Assembly: GCA_003254885.1 (NCBI GenBank)
Contig: QANT01001121.1
Location: 1-64,000, forward strand
DNA: 64,000 nt
Direction of reading: 5' to 3'
DNA from: Purshia tridentata
Taxonomy: Eukaryota > Streptophyta > Magnoliopsida > Rosales > Rosaceae
The position numbers were made by a program, and so were the translations under genes. The notes beneath the pieces are model-generated. The model did not search any database and was not told the DNA's origin. It worked only from the letters and a program-made list of their open reading frames with translations. Positions 40,306 to 52,471 of this stretch are shown here, piece after piece (position 1 is the first letter of the stretch; the number at the start of each line of letters is the position of its first letter).

Positions 40306-42203
40306 ATTTCTTTTTTCCTGTTTATTCTGTGCACACAGGGAGAGAGAGCTTTCGTCCATGGTTCGGGCTACCTGATAGCATCATGCCTGAGCGATCAGTC
40401 GTATGGCTGGGAGTAACTGAGCGTCAATTCTATCATACTTGCTGTGCTTTTAGAAAGCTTTGCCAAATAGGAAAATAATGCCTACAACTCCATTGACCGG
40501 CTATATATAGAAGTTCCCAGGTATAGTATATATTCAACCTAATTCTTTTGTTTTCTCCAGCTCGCTTTTTTCAATCTTTTTTTTTTTTTTTGGCCTCTTA
40601 ATAAGTTAGAGAACGTACGATACTTTCCTTCCTGTCAATTCCAATTGTTACTCTTCCTCAAAACTCGGTTCACTTGTTAAACTTAATTGAACTCGGTGAT
40701 AAATTTGAAAGTAAGCTACTATTCAACTCTCAAATGGTAAGCTGAAAATGAAAGCTATTCCCAGCTCTGAAAATCGTCCATGCACAACAGCTAGTGCAAA
40801 AACATGCACAAATATCGTTCAGTGTGCTTAAACTAGCTGAATATGTGAGAGTAAGATGCAACATTAGCAGTAGAATTTATAGAAAATCTTTAACAGATGC
40901 TGGGGGGTTTTTTTTTTTTTCTCGGTCCTATTTTCATTTTAAAAAATCAAGAATAAAAACCTTATCATTTTTAGTTTTAATAATCGCAAACCAAACGTNT
41001 CCAGCTCGCTTTTTTCAATCTTTTTTTTTTTTTTGGACTCTTAATAAGTTAGAGAACGTACGATACTTTCCTACCTGTCAATTCCAATTGTTACTCTTCC
41101 TCAAAACTCGGTTCACTTGTTAAACTTAATTGAACTCGGTGATAAATTTGAAAGTAAGCTACTATTCAACTCTCAAATGGTAAGCTGAAAATGAAAGCTA
41201 TTCCCAGCTCTGAAAATCGTCCATGCACAACAGCTAGTGCAAAAACATGCACAAATATCGTTCAGTGTGCTTAAACTAGCTGAATATGTGAGAGTAAGAT
41301 GCAACATTAGCAGTAGAATTTATAGAAAATCTTTAACAGATGCTGGGGTTTTTTTTTTTTTTTTTTTTTTTCGGTNTTTTTTTTTTTTTCTCGGTCCTAT
41401 TTTCATTTTAAAAAATCAAGAATAAAAACCTTATCATTTTTAGTTTTAATAATCGCAAACCAAACGTAACCTAAGCATTTTTTCATAAAATTATACAAGA
41501 TTCAATGTTGTTACCATTAGAGCAATGCATTCAAATGCCTGCAGAATGGCTACCCTAGAAGAAAGATTCAATCAGTGGACTCGAACCCTAAAATGCCATG
41601 GCTATTGGCTGTCAGACTGGTTTGTTTATTGAGCAAGCATAATCTGCAGAGAAACCTCCACCATTTACAAGACTGGTTTAGGATCACAATCTAGAATACA
41701 GAAGAGAGTGGGATGTGACTATATAAGTGCATAAAAGAAAAAACAAAGTTATTACTTCGCCTTCTATTCATTTCTGGACCATCTTAACACCAACTCTTCT
41801 ATCAACCAGATGATAACAATGCTCGCGAACGTAACCAGATAAACTGAGTTCACTTCAATCTGGCATCCAGTATTTTAAGCATATGATGTCAAAGTAGATA
41901 CTGTGCAAAAAGAATGAATTGATAACAAGAATAAATTTCTCACAAAAGAGAACTGAAGCAGGAAGCAACATTCTAAAGATACAACATCGTATGATGTCCA
42001 GATAGATACATTTGTATTGGATTTAATCTGCAATTTTTACAAAAGAAAAGAAGAAAAAAACAGTGAATTTACCAAACCAGCCTGCAATATGATTTGCTTG
42101 CAATCTGAACGAGACATGGTTATCGCTTCAAGAAATGAATCCTAGGCTAATTTTATGGGGGAAAAAAGTGGTTACACAAAATCTTCACTCTGTGTATGTG
42201 TCA
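40306..42203. other. Distal THIC 3' region and intergenic spacer
   Basis: The long form of the THIC 3' UTR probably extends into this stretch. Most of 40556-41467 is a sequence present twice around Ns. From about 41470 to 42203 the sequence flanks the 3' end of the ribosomal protein L4 gene; no other gene is seen. Confidence 0.6.
40556..41467. repeat. Near-identical duplicate joined by N
   Basis: Bases 40556-40998 recur at 41000-41467 with an N at 40999, and a second N at 41376 interrupts the poly-T tract of the second copy. Apart from poly-T length and a few substitutions the copies are the same. The joins at Ns inside or beside homopolymers suggest assembly duplication of one locus rather than a genomic repeat. 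Confidence 0.85.
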
Positions 42204-43634
42204 TCACTCTGCTGCACTAGAACTCTCCTCTGCCACAGTTCCTGTATACCAAACCGAAAATGGAAAATACATCAACAACATGAAATTCCAAAATTACTAT
42301 CCTATTCAATCTCTCTATTAAATTGCAAAAAAACAGCAGCTTTCATGTAATATATTACATATACATCCCTGACTGCTTGCATATAAAAATTTGGGTAGTG
42401 TTTGATATAAATTTCCAATTTTATGAAAACCAATGCTCAATGCAAACTACTTTCCTGCAGGTCCCAACTCTCAACTCACAAGAATCAACAAATATGAGTT
42501 TGATAAACAAAGAATCACAGTGAAAGATCCATAACATATGCATAGCATATATATACCATCTAAAATGATGCACAATGCCCAGGCAAAAAGTATAAATAGC
42601 AGCAGCAGAAGATTCAATTGCCCTACACATGTAAAATTTCAATGCTAAAAGACTGCAAACACAGCACAATACATTCAACTATTAAAAACCCAGATACTAA
42701 AAAATGCATATAAAAGGTAAAACACAATTAAACAATATCAAAGCAGTTTCAGATAATTCAAGAAAAAACATAAAAAGATTTAACCTTGAGCTTCACTTGC
42801 TTCTTCTTGCTCTGCATCATCTTCGTCTTCGTCCTCGTCCTCAGTCTCACCTTCGTAATCTTCCCCATACCGTGCGTTCAAATAGTCCACAATGTCCGGC
42901 GTTAGAATCAGCTTATCCGCATTCAAAATATCAAACAAATTCAGAGTCCTCGGCGTAAGCATTTTCAACGTCCCGATGTTTCGGCTTGAAAGCCTCACAC
43001 CATCGGCCACCTCCATCATCAAAAACGTAGTCTTCTCCTTGGGGTCGAGCCCCCACCTCTTCATCGCCGCAATAAACTCCTTCGTCTTGGGCTTCTCGAA
43101 CTCATCGCCGAAATCCTCCACCACAATTGTGTTCGTGGCGGCGCTCGCCATGGCCGTCGATATCGCGAGCCTCTTCTCCTTGCGATTGATCTTGATGCTC
43201 CAGTCTCTGGGCTTGGGCCCGAACACGACTCCTCCACCGGGCCGGAGCGGGGTTCTCGTGGAACCTTGGCGGGCTCGACCCGTCTTCTTCTGCGGGTAGG
43301 GTTTTCTCCCACCGCCTCTGACCTCAGCGCGCGTGAGAGTGGAAGCGGTACCGCGGCGCTTGTTCTGGAGGTCGGTGATGATGCCCCTGTGAACGACAGC
43401 GCGTGCAGTGTCGGGTTGGGCAGCCTTGAGATCTAGGTAGGTGTCACCGACTTTGTCGCCGGTGAAGGAGAGGACGGGGAGGGTGGCGAGCTGGGAGCTG
43501 ATGGTTAGGGATTTGGTGGGGGGTTTGAGGGAAATGTTGGGTTTGAAGGTTGAGAGGGGTTTAGAGGAGGTGAGGAAGATTGAAGAGGTGAAGAATGAGA
43601 GTGATAAGGGTGTTGCTGAGGTCGCCATTGCCAT
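42204..43634 (-). CDS. RPL4: 50S ribosomal protein L4, chloroplastic
   Basis: Core protein of the plastid large ribosomal subunit, lining the nascent-chain tunnel. Exon 43634-42785 encodes a Ser/Thr-rich transit peptide (about residues 1-50) and the full uL4 domain. Hallmarks are AEVRGGGRKPYPQKKTGRAR, the loop rich in Gly/Arg, and PGGGVVFGPKPRDW. After the domain comes an acidic tail (EDEDEDEDD). Splicing from CAAG|GTTAAA to the acceptor at 42242-42243 adds a second exon, 42241-42204, encoding TVAEESSSAAE and a stop, for 295 aa. If the intron is kept, translation ends two codons later, at TAA 42780, as QG-stop. I favour the spliced form. The tail extension is a plant plastid feature. Confidence 0.92.
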
Positions 43635-44685
43635 TTTTGAGTGTGACTGTGAGTGACTCTCTGTGGAGTTTGGAGGGTAGGATTTGTTAGTTTGTTATCC
43701 ACTACCACTGCGCCACTGCCTATCCGTTGGTGACTCGGGAGGGACTAAGGACTGAGGTGCTATAAAACGGCGTGTCGTGTTTCTTTTCAGAGAAGACTAC
43801 TACGACGTTTCGTTTTTATTTATTTTTGGCCGGTAAGACATTTCGTTTTTCATTTCCACTATTCGAAATAACCATAGCCATTTGGAAATATTAAGTAGTT
43901 AAAGACTCAATAAATTTGTCCACCAGATAATATGTTTGTTGTGAACTATTTATTTCTACTATGTAAGTTATATTATATCGAATCATTTTGATAAAATTAA
44001 TATTATTATTTTGTATAAATTATCTTCCACTAACAATTATGAGATTTGAACTCATAATTTTTGTTGGTAAAGCAAATCTGATACCACCACTTAACTCAAA
44101 TAATCATTTGGCAATAAACTCCTAGCATTATTGAGACGTGAAGCATAATGATATTGTTTAATGCATAGTCCTCAATTCGGAGTTCGAAGTTTAAGCATGA
44201 GTTAATTTTTTATATTTATTATAATATTAATGTATCGGTTACCCACATAAAAATTCAAATTTTTTGTATTCTTGGTTGATTAACCAACCAATTATCTTAT
44301 TTGACTCAAAACGATGGGCCAAGGGTCCATTCTTACTAAGAAAAACAAAATAAAGCAATGGGCTGTGGCCCGTAATCCGTAGGCCACCCACCCACATGCT
44401 ACTAATCCGCTTCTGGCACCCGCCACCCTCTCAGACGTGTTGATGTGGCATCGATTCATCGATTTGGAAGAAGAAAGTCGCAGACGAGACTTCTAACAAA
44501 ATTCATCCTCTGCATAAGTTCAGTTTCTGAACAGCCAAAATTAGAAACTTGGGGATTCTCCTCTTCTTTCTTCTTCTTCTTTTTTGGTTACTTAAAATCG
44601 TTATCTGAAATACGTTTTGCCTTTCTATTGGGGAGTCGCCCTTTCTTACGGTCCCTTCTTAAGAACTGAAATTTAGAAATTGAAG
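43635..44685. other. Divergent promoter region between RPL4 and JOSL
   Basis: About 1 kb between two head-to-head starts. AT-rich text at about 43900-44300 resembles repeat debris found elsewhere in the window, but no element ends are visible. GGCC/GGGCC-type motifs near 44330-44385 could serve the JOSL promoter. No gene is seen. Confidence 0.5.
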
Positions 44686-45473
44686 ATGGCGAGCGAGAAT
44701 AAGCATAGTACCCAAATCTACCACGAGCGCCAGAGGCTTCAATTTTGCCTCTTACACTCACTCAACAATCTCTTTCAGGTAACCTTTTCCAAACCTATCT
44801 ATCCTTCCTTCTTTTTATGCTATCTTTTTCCATAAATTTCTTGGTTGCTGAGAAGAAAGGTTATAGAAGAAAACCCATTAATCATTTATGCCTAAAACCG
44901 CCATTCTGCTTCAGTTCTATGATTTTAATCTTATAGTTTCTTTATGTTTTTGTTTGATTTGATTCTTAAATGGGTTTTTTTTATTATCTAAACAATGTTG
45001 TAGAACAGCAAAAAGATGCATTTACACGATCAACATTGAATGAGATTGCGGAAAAGCTTGTTCTTGAAGAAACCAACAAGGAAACATGGACGCCCTTATC
45101 TGTATTCTTTAAGCCCCATCATAATGCACTTACTGGAAACTATGACATAAATGTGCTAATTGCGGCTTTAGAAGATAAGGGAAAGAATGTGGTTTGGCAT
45201 GATCGTCGTAATGGAGCGTCTTCGATTGATCTAGATGGGCCTGAAGATGCTTTGATGGGTATTCTGCTTAATGTTCCGGTTAGAATGTTTGCTGGGCTTT
45301 GGAAAAGTAGACATTGGGTTACATTGAGGAAGATTGACGGGGTTTGGTACAATTTGGATAGTGATCTTGTTACTCCTCAGTCTTTTAAAGATACTGAAAA
45401 GGTTAGAGAGTTCTTGGATTACATCATTGGTCACGGTGGAGAGATTTTGCTTGTTATGAATAATAAAGAGTGA
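44686..45473 (+). CDS. JOSL: Josephin-like deubiquitinase
   Basis: Small Josephin-domain cysteine protease, related to ataxin-3 and Josephin-1/2, expected to cleave ubiquitin chains. Two exons, 44686-44778 and 45009-45473, join in phase to 185 aa. The catalytic cysteine is Cys21 in QFCLLHSLNNLFQ; the histidine is His133 in SRHWVTLRK; the third residue lies in YNLDS (Asn146 or Asp148). There are no ubiquitin-interacting motifs, so this is the stand-alone Josephin type rather than ataxin-3. The acceptor at 45007-45008 was chosen because it keeps the conserved FQ-KDAFTR join. Confidence 0.93.
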
Positions 45474-47329
45474 TAGAGTGTCTAAATGACTGTATATGAC
45501 ACTCTGCTTGTAACAAATTTGACTTAGAATCAGCTTATAGAGGAAAGTTCCAGATTTTTGGTTTGTTCCTGTTCCCTCTATGCGTCTTCGGTTTAGTTTG
45601 GTTTCAGTGCTTAAGGATTTTTAGATGATGTAACTTGGTAAGAATTAATAGGGTGATGCAGGGGTTGGTAAACTGGTAATGATGCTACTAAATGATAGCT
45701 GTAATCACATACTTAGTCTTTAAAAGGATTCTCAGTTAATCTTGACACATTGGGCTTCTCGGTTGATTTTTCCTCGACATGAAATGTTATTAGCCGAGGG
45801 CAACATTCTCTTGTTAAAACATCTGGATACTGATTACTAAAGGTCTGACTTTGGCATAGACTCATATGAGTGTGGATCGTATGCGTTGACACATTGAAAA
45901 TATATATGTTGTATTGGGAGCATGTGATCTAAGAAACTGCTTTCAAGTTGTCAGATGGCTTGATTAGAAAGAAAATAGTTGACTGAAGATGCATCTGAAA
46001 GCAAAACCTTGGAGGGATTGATTGTGCTTCTTTCAAGTTTTGTTGACTAGTTTGCTTGTGCTGGTTCATGCTCTGTAGAAAGTACAACCATTGCTTCTGC
46101 AGCTTAAGGTGGTTTCTTGATAGACCACATTTGTGTGTACTGAAAAAAGATATCCAGAGAGTTATTGCATGTTGTGTTATGCTTTCTATGGGTTCTTGAA
46201 AACTTGACTGTTATTTATCTTTGATGTTATTTTAGTACATTGAAACATCTGTTTAATCTGTAAAATACCAGATTTGAACTCTAATATGTACCTTGGCCAA
46301 AAAAAAAGAACTCTAATATGTACGACTCAATGGCCCTAGTGCCCCACTTCCACCTATTTACCCTAATATATTTCCATGGACGGTGTACTTTTGAGATTCT
46401 ATAGCACTTAAGAAGCATTATCCTCCCAATTAAAAACTTACAAAGCAAGGCACACTAACAGATCCTTTTTGCCTTTCTCTTTTTCAGATCAACCAACTTT
46501 TGGGGATTTTTTTTCCTTGGTTCTTTCTTTCCTCCTATCCTTCTGCTGCTCTCACCACTGCCAACGCAGACAAAAAAAGAAAAAAAAAAAAAAAGAAGAA
46601 GGAAAAGACTTGTAATTTGTTAGGCCTACATTGTTTCCCATTTTCCCACCACCAACTTAAGAATTGTAGGGTAATACCCTGTTTATGTATCTGATTTTAG
46701 ATCAAACTCATAAATCTGTATTGACCCTTGTAACTGATTCTTCATAGTTAGATGGACATGAGATGTGTAAATGTGTCATACGTACACAGCGGTCTCATAG
46801 AGAAAGTCTTTAGTAAGGTGGGATGTATACATCTACCTTATACATGAAACGGATCATTGTGAGAGGGCGAGGGCGTATAAAACCGTCCCACCCAAAAATT
46901 AAGTTTTGGATTTCATGGGGTGGTGTGAGTCTATCAACAAATTACTGGTGTGAATGTGATCTATTTGTAGCTGTTTACATACAACTTACTTTCCGTCCTT
47001 TCTACTTGTTTTTGGTGTTTTGTTGATTGGAGGGGTCTTTTCGATGCTTGCACTTCATGCAAGCAACAAGGTGCGCTCACATGGTCAAGGGACGGATTTG
47101 AATTAGTGGGGAGCCAAAGTTCATGCTTTTGGCTACTGCTTCAGATCTCTTTTCTCACCGTCTCATTCCCTTTTTGGCATATCCTTTTGACACTCTTCCA
47201 TATATCATATATGTGTTTTACATTCTCCAATTATATATGTACACCCACTATATGATTTCTTCTATCCTGCTATTTCTTTGTTTGTTCAATTCCACTTGTA
47301 CATCTCTCTCTCTCTCTCTCTCGCTCAAT
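45474..47329. other. Spacer between JOSL and the small basic gene
   Basis: JOSL 3' UTR followed by AT-rich sequence. A poly-A/G-rich stretch lies near 46570-46600. A (CT)n tract at about 47303-47322 precedes the next start and is probably its leader. No further gene is supported. Confidence 0.6.
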
Positions 47330-47716
47330 ATGGCAACAAGAGCCAAGACCCAGATGAGCCACAGGGAGTATGCCAACAAGAGGACAGTCCTTTATTACAA
47401 GCAGGCTTCCAGTAAGAGAGTTGGCCAACACAGAAGGTTTGCTGAAACTTTTAGATTCAAACTTCCTACATGGTCAGGCTTCTTACCAATGAGATTGTTC
47501 AAACGTTTTGCTGACAAGGTGGGTGGAACCCTATGTATCAGTATGGCATCCGTGAGGAGGAGTCCTTCACGAATGGATTCTATATCTAGACGGTCGATGC
47601 CATTTGTGGCTGCTGATGATTCTCATAGAGAAGAAGCCATAGATGATTGCATCGAGTTCATCAACTCTTCTACTTCTTTCTCAAGATCAAATTCTATAAC
47701 CACAAATTGTCCTTAG
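47330..47716 (+). CDS. Small basic protein of unknown function
   Basis: Single-exon frame of 128 aa starting MATRAKTQMSHREYAN. It is Arg/Ser-rich, with a central SMASVRRSPSRMDSISRRSM-like basic segment and a C-terminal EEAIDDCIEFINSS followed by SRSNSI, which reads as a conserved acidic helix plus phospho-site motif. No signal peptide or membrane segment is seen. Open sequence continues upstream in frame to 47123, but it is hydrophobic low-complexity text that includes the (CT)n leader, so the ATG after the tract is preferred. Some plant annotations give proteins of this sort the label josephin-like; I see no catalytic Cys/His pattern to support it. Confidence 0.7.
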   Translation: MATRAKTQMSHREYANKRTVLYYKQASSKRVGQHRRFAETFRFKLPTWSGFLPMRLFKRFADKVGGTLCISMASVRRSPSRMDSISRRSMPFVAADDSHREEAIDDCIEFINSSTSFSRSNSITTNCP

Positions 47717-48717
47717 ATTTTTTTTAAATCTATGTATTTATGTTCCAATTAAGTGTAGTTACCTCGACTCCTAGTCTGTTCTATATATAGCAGGAGCTAT
47801 TCTTCTACTAGGGCTTCGACAATCAAATAAGGATGTGCTTCGAAAGGTATAAGAGAAAAAAAACAAAAATTACAAAAGCTCGGGTTTGCGAATTGGGGTT
47901 TTATACCTTGGAGAGAAAAATGATGGTTACTCCCTGATCTGAAAAGGTGACAGGGGATCGACTTCACTTGTTTTCAGACAAATGAAGTTCAAGTAGATTG
48001 GTACATTCTGGTCTAAAAGGCTTGCCTCAGACTTGATTTTCTACTCTGCTCCACTTTTCTACCCTACCCAACTTTTTCTTAATGCTCAAGAGCTACAAGG
48101 GCAATTTAGCTCCCTGGCTATATGCATAGCACAGTGTGAAATGAGTTCATCACTATATAATATATAAAATTTAGATTTTTGTTAATAAGATCTAGTTTTT
48201 ATTAAACTCGGGTATTGGATTAAATTAGAAATATTCTTCTTTCTAGTTGACGCACTCGAAGCTGGTCCAAATAAAATGATCTTACTCATTGTTTAAAGAA
48301 AAAGGCTGCTCTGCAAGATAATCCCACTCCCAAAAAACTAGCTGCTTCAAAACCCAGATGCGTATAGCCGATAGGCACAGTACACAATACACATATTACA
48401 TGGTGTTATTAATGGCATAAATGTTAATTACCAGAGATTAAATACATTTTTCTATTTTAGTGACATGATTAATTACTTATATATCCAATTAATTCAACAA
48501 ATCAGAACCCCATTTGGCAACAAATTATTCCAGTAACTATATATATTACCTTTTTATTTATTGAACTATATATATTACCTGGTACTGGTGATGATAAAAA
48601 ATGAATTAAAGAGAAGATCAATAAGTAAACACAACTAAATGTTCCAGAACATGAAGAATTGAGAAGTGAAAGCAATAGACACAGAGAGAGAATGAGAATG
48701 AATCATCTCCTTGAATA
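47717..48717. other. Convergent spacer
   Basis: 3' flanks of the small basic gene and of TSP9. AT-rich, no gene and no clear element seen. Confidence 0.6.
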
Positions 48718-48999
48718 TCATTTCTTGGCGAAGAGGCCACCAAAGCCACCCTTCTTCTTGGACGGCACTTCCACCGAGTTCTTTCGGCCGCTGGTGGTGC
48801 CACCACTCTTTTCATCAACCTTCTTGAGTATTGGGTCAGTCTCAAGCAGCTGGTCCTCCTTTGCCATCCCTCCAATAATCCAATCAAGCAAACCCTTCTC
48901 TTCTTTGCTTCCTCCTGCTCCCTTGGCCGCCGTCGCCGCGTAAACTCTGCTGTTTACTCTGACCATTGCCGGAGCAAACACCATTGTCAAAGAAGCCAT
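48718..48999 (-). CDS. TSP9: Thylakoid soluble phosphoprotein TSP9
   Basis: Small intrinsically flexible protein that associates with light-harvesting complexes on the stromal face of thylakoids and is phosphorylated in the light. The single exon encodes 93 aa. Residues 1-22 or so form a transit peptide ending before AATAAKG. The mature part shows the TSP9 signatures: [33 protein letters not shown], and the basic end [20 protein letters not shown]-like stretch lies about 90 bases upstream on the minus strand (near 49090). Confidence 0.93.
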   Translation of the reverse strand: MASLTMVFAPAMVRVNSRVYAATAAKGAGGSKEEKGLLDWIIGGMAKEDQLLETDPILKKVDEKSGGTTSGRKNSVEVPSKKKGGFGGLFAKK

Positions 49000-50605
49000 T
49001 TGAGCTTGTACAGGAAAATGGTACTACTATGGAACTTGGAATTCTTTGGTGTGAAAAAATAAGAGGAGGGAGGTTGGGTGAGTACGATAATATATCCCAC
49101 TGGCTGTTGGTGAGTTAACGTGAGCCGTTGGATGGGGTTTGCATCATGATTTACTGATTTAGATTTGAAAGGAAGTGTTTCTAGCACGAGCTCTCCACAA
49201 GTGTCTTATCCTCATTCCTTTGATTTTCTGTTGGTGTTGGTTTAAACTTTAATTGTACAAGGAGGAGAAAAACATTTTGTGAGATGATGCATGGCTCATC
49301 CTTAGTGGAATGGCTGTGAATAAGGCACGTGGCAGCACCATAACCGGTTGCACTTAGTGGAGACCGGAGGTTTGGAAGATGGGCCGAGTGGAGTGGGATT
49401 GGGCCCAACTTACTGGTACAAATTTGATAGCAAACTATAAGAACAGGCCTCCAAATGGAAGCATCTCGATCAATACAATCAAAGAACAAGAAGAGATTTA
49501 AATTTTCTCTGAACATATTTAAATTTATTTATTTAATACATAGTTTAGAGGATGAGTCCAGCTCAATACACGTAATATATATATATCTTGTTCTCCCCAT
49601 GGGTGTTTGGCATTTGACTCGGATTTTACCATAAGCAAGTATTTACTAAACTTGCACTGCAACATATATATAAAACGTGACATATATATGGACAAGTATT
49701 CAAGTATTCAACCAAAAAAAATCTTGGGTTGGTTGGTGTCAATTGCCTTAAGAAAGGAGAAAAAGTGGCAGTTTTGTTCTCCATTTCTTCTATCCAAAGT
49801 TTTCCTCTTCTCGTTCACAACTTTCCAATCCAAAGAGAGTCAGTTAAGTTTCCTCTCAATATGTCTCAGCTGCTTGTTGTTGGCTCACATTTTTTAGAAG
49901 TGTCTCCTTCCTGCAGATCTTGAGCAATTGAACCCATTTTCTCATATCGGGTAAACCATCTCTACCTACCCTCTTTCTTTTCCTCCCTCAGAGTATATCT
50001 GGGCTCGCAAGAATGCTAAGGAAATTAACCAATGTGCATGCATGGTTTGAGATTCATTTCGATATATAAATAATTATAAGTTAGTTGGTATTACTTTTAT
50101 AGGAAAGTACGTACAGATCCTTACAACTATGTACATACACTATTCTTAATTTTTTGTAAATACTAATGCATCCAATTATCTTTGTTCCTTATAATCCAAA
50201 TTAATTAACAGACTAGTGTGTATAAGTGAGACATATATACTTCATGTAAATTAAAGAGTTGAAAAAAAGTCTACCAAAAAAAAAAGGAGCTGGAAAAAAG
50301 TTGAGAAAATAGTTAATTATATATAATAAAGGCATTGCTTATAAGCTGCCATAGACCACAAATAAGAGTTAAACCCTTACCTATACTTTTGCTTATTTAT
50401 CACTGTATGTCCATAAGTAAATATCTTCCAAGCACCTACTTACAAGAATATAAACGCCGTTAAAAAAAACAAAACAAAACCCATAAATGTTTGCAATGTT
50501 TTCGTGTACATACCTCCACGTACACAGTTTCCTATCAACTCGGCAGCGACTTGCATGCCCCAAAATTCCCAACAACTCCTCCTACAACTTTCTCATAATT
50601 ATGTC
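49000..50605. other. Divergent spacer between TSP9 and CYP86A1
   Basis: Upstream regions of two divergent genes. AT-rich with no gene that I can support; short open frames at 49181-49516 and 49607-49923 lack domains. Confidence 0.55.
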
Positions 50606-50609
50606 ACCC

Positions 50610-50618
50610 TTTATATAC
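50610..50618 (+). promoter_or_regulatory. TATA box of CYP86A1
   Basis: TTTATATAC lies about 95 bases before the start codon, a normal distance for a plant gene with a short leader. Confidence 0.55.
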
Positions 50619-50708
50619 ATCCCAACACCTTTCTGTCTTAGTAGTCGATCCACCATTTAAACCCACCACTTAAATTAGTTTCTGCATACCACAACACCAA
50701 GCTCTCAC

Positions 50709-52471
50709 ATGGAGACCCTTCCTCTTCTCTTTACCGTAGCTGCTGCTATATCGGTATATCTGTTTTGGTTCTACCTCTTGGCCCGAAAGCTAACCGGACC
50801 AAACGTGTGGCCGGTGGTCGGCAGCCTTCCGCTTCTCTTCGCAAACCGGAGCCAAATCCACGACTGGATAACGAGTAACCTTCGCGCCACGGGAGGTTCC
50901 GCCACGTACCAAACTTGCACACTCGCTCTCCCTTTTTTGGCTCGGAAGCAAGGGTTGTTTACGGTCACCTGTAACCCCAAGAACATAGAGCATATTCTAC
51001 GAACCCGGTTCGACAATTATCCCAAGGGGCCCACGTGGCAGACCGCTTTTCACGACCTTTTGGGGGAGGGGATATTCAATAGCGACGGAGAGACGTGGCT
51101 GATACAGAGGAAAACGGCGGCGTTGGAGTTCACAACTCGGACTCTGAGACAGGCCATGGCTCGGTGGGTGAACCGGACCATAAGGAACCGGCTGTGGTGC
51201 ATTTTGGACAAGGCTGCCAGAGATCACACTGCGGTGGACTTGCAGGACTTGTTGCTTCGCTTGACTTTCGACAATATTTGCGGACTCACATTCGGTAATG
51301 TTACAATTTAAAGAAAAAACGTTATTTATTACATTCAAATGATTCTATACTATATAGCTTTATAAACACGTGTAACATATTCACGTAGTATTATAAATTG
51401 TTTTCAAATTACAATACATATAGAATAATCTTTCTCAATTTAGATGAATTAACAAATTGTTGAAAATTCTAAATTAATTTTTCCAATATAACAGGTAAAG
51501 ATCCGGAAACGCTGTCACCCGAATTACCCGACAACCCGTTTTCCAAGGCGTTCGACACCGCCACCGAAGCCACTCTCCAACGCCTTCTCTACCCGGCATT
51601 CCTATGGAAACTCCAGAACATCTTCGGCCTCGGAACCGAGCGACAGCTAAGGAAGAGCCTCCAAGTCGTCGAGAACTACATGAACGAAGCCATCGTCGCA
51701 CGGAAGGAATCTCCGTCCGACGACTTGATCTCTCGCTTCATGAACAAGCGCGACGTCGACGGCAACCCCTTTCCGAGCTCCGTCCTCCAACGCATCGCCC
51801 TCAACTTCGTCCTCGCCGGCCGCGACACGTCGTCGGTGGCTCTCAGCTGGTTCTTCTGGCTCGTCATGCACAATCCCCACATTGAGGACAAGATCGTCAG
51901 CGAGATCACGACGGTCCTGAGCGGGACACGTGGCAAAGATCAACGGCTATGGGTCGAAGAGCCGTTGGTTTTCGACGAGGCAGATAAGTTGGTTTACTTA
52001 AAAGCCGCGCTGGCCGAAACGCTGCGTTTGTACCCGTCCGTACCGGAGGACTTTAAGTATGTTGTAAACGACGACGTTTTGCCTGATGGGACTTTCGTAC
52101 CGGCTGGCTCGACGGTTACATATTCGATATACTCAGTGGGGAGAATGAAGACTATCTGGGGAGAGGACTGCATGGAGTTTAAGCCGGAACGGTGGCTGTC
52201 GGCCGACAGTGCCCGGTTCGAACCGCCCAAAGACAGTTATAAATTCGTGGCGTTCAATGCTGGACCGAGGACTTGTTTGGGGAAGGACTTGGCTTACCTG
52301 CAAATGAAGTCAGTGGCGTCGGCCGTGCTGCTGCGTTACCGGCTGTCTCCGGTTCCCGGTTACCGGGCGGAGCAGAAGATGTCTCTCACGCTGTTCATGA
52401 AGAATGGGCTCCGGGTGTATTTGGAGCCACGTAAGCTTGGTGGGCCGGATCAGGTCGCCAGCTCAGCATAG
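50709..52471 (+). CDS. CYP86A1: Cytochrome P450 CYP86A1, fatty acid omega-hydroxylase
   Basis: ER-bound monooxygenase that hydroxylates the terminal carbon of C16-C18 fatty acids, a step to root suberin aliphatics. Two exons, 50709-51294 and 51495-52471, join in phase to 520 aa (Arabidopsis CYP86A1 is about 513). An N-terminal membrane anchor spans about residues 5-26. The I-helix motif AGRDTSS, the ExxR motif [10 protein letters not shown], the PERW segment and the haem loop [14 protein letters not shown] (Cys456) are intact. Closeness to CYP86A1 rather than other CYP86A members rests on [24 protein letters not shown] and [19 protein letters not shown] content is clearly higher than in its neighbours, usual for this family. 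Confidence 0.95.

Noticed and set aside
40151-40375. 74-codon frame over the riboswitch
   Set aside because: The sequence is explained base by base by the TPP aptamer; the translation has no protein features.
41520-41620. tRNA-like text with a CTCGAACC stretch
   Set aside because: No cloverleaf can be drawn and there is no A box or acceptor stem.
42892-43299. 135-codon plus-strand frame opposite RPL4
   Set aside because: Antisense shadow of the GC-rich L4 exon.
47123-47329. N-terminal extension of the small basic protein
   Set aside because: Hydrophobic low-complexity text through a (CT)n leader; an ATG in good context follows the tract.
51604-51943. Several frames on both strands within CYP86A1 exon 2
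   Set aside because: GC-rich codon use keeps other frames open; the P450 frame holds all motifs.
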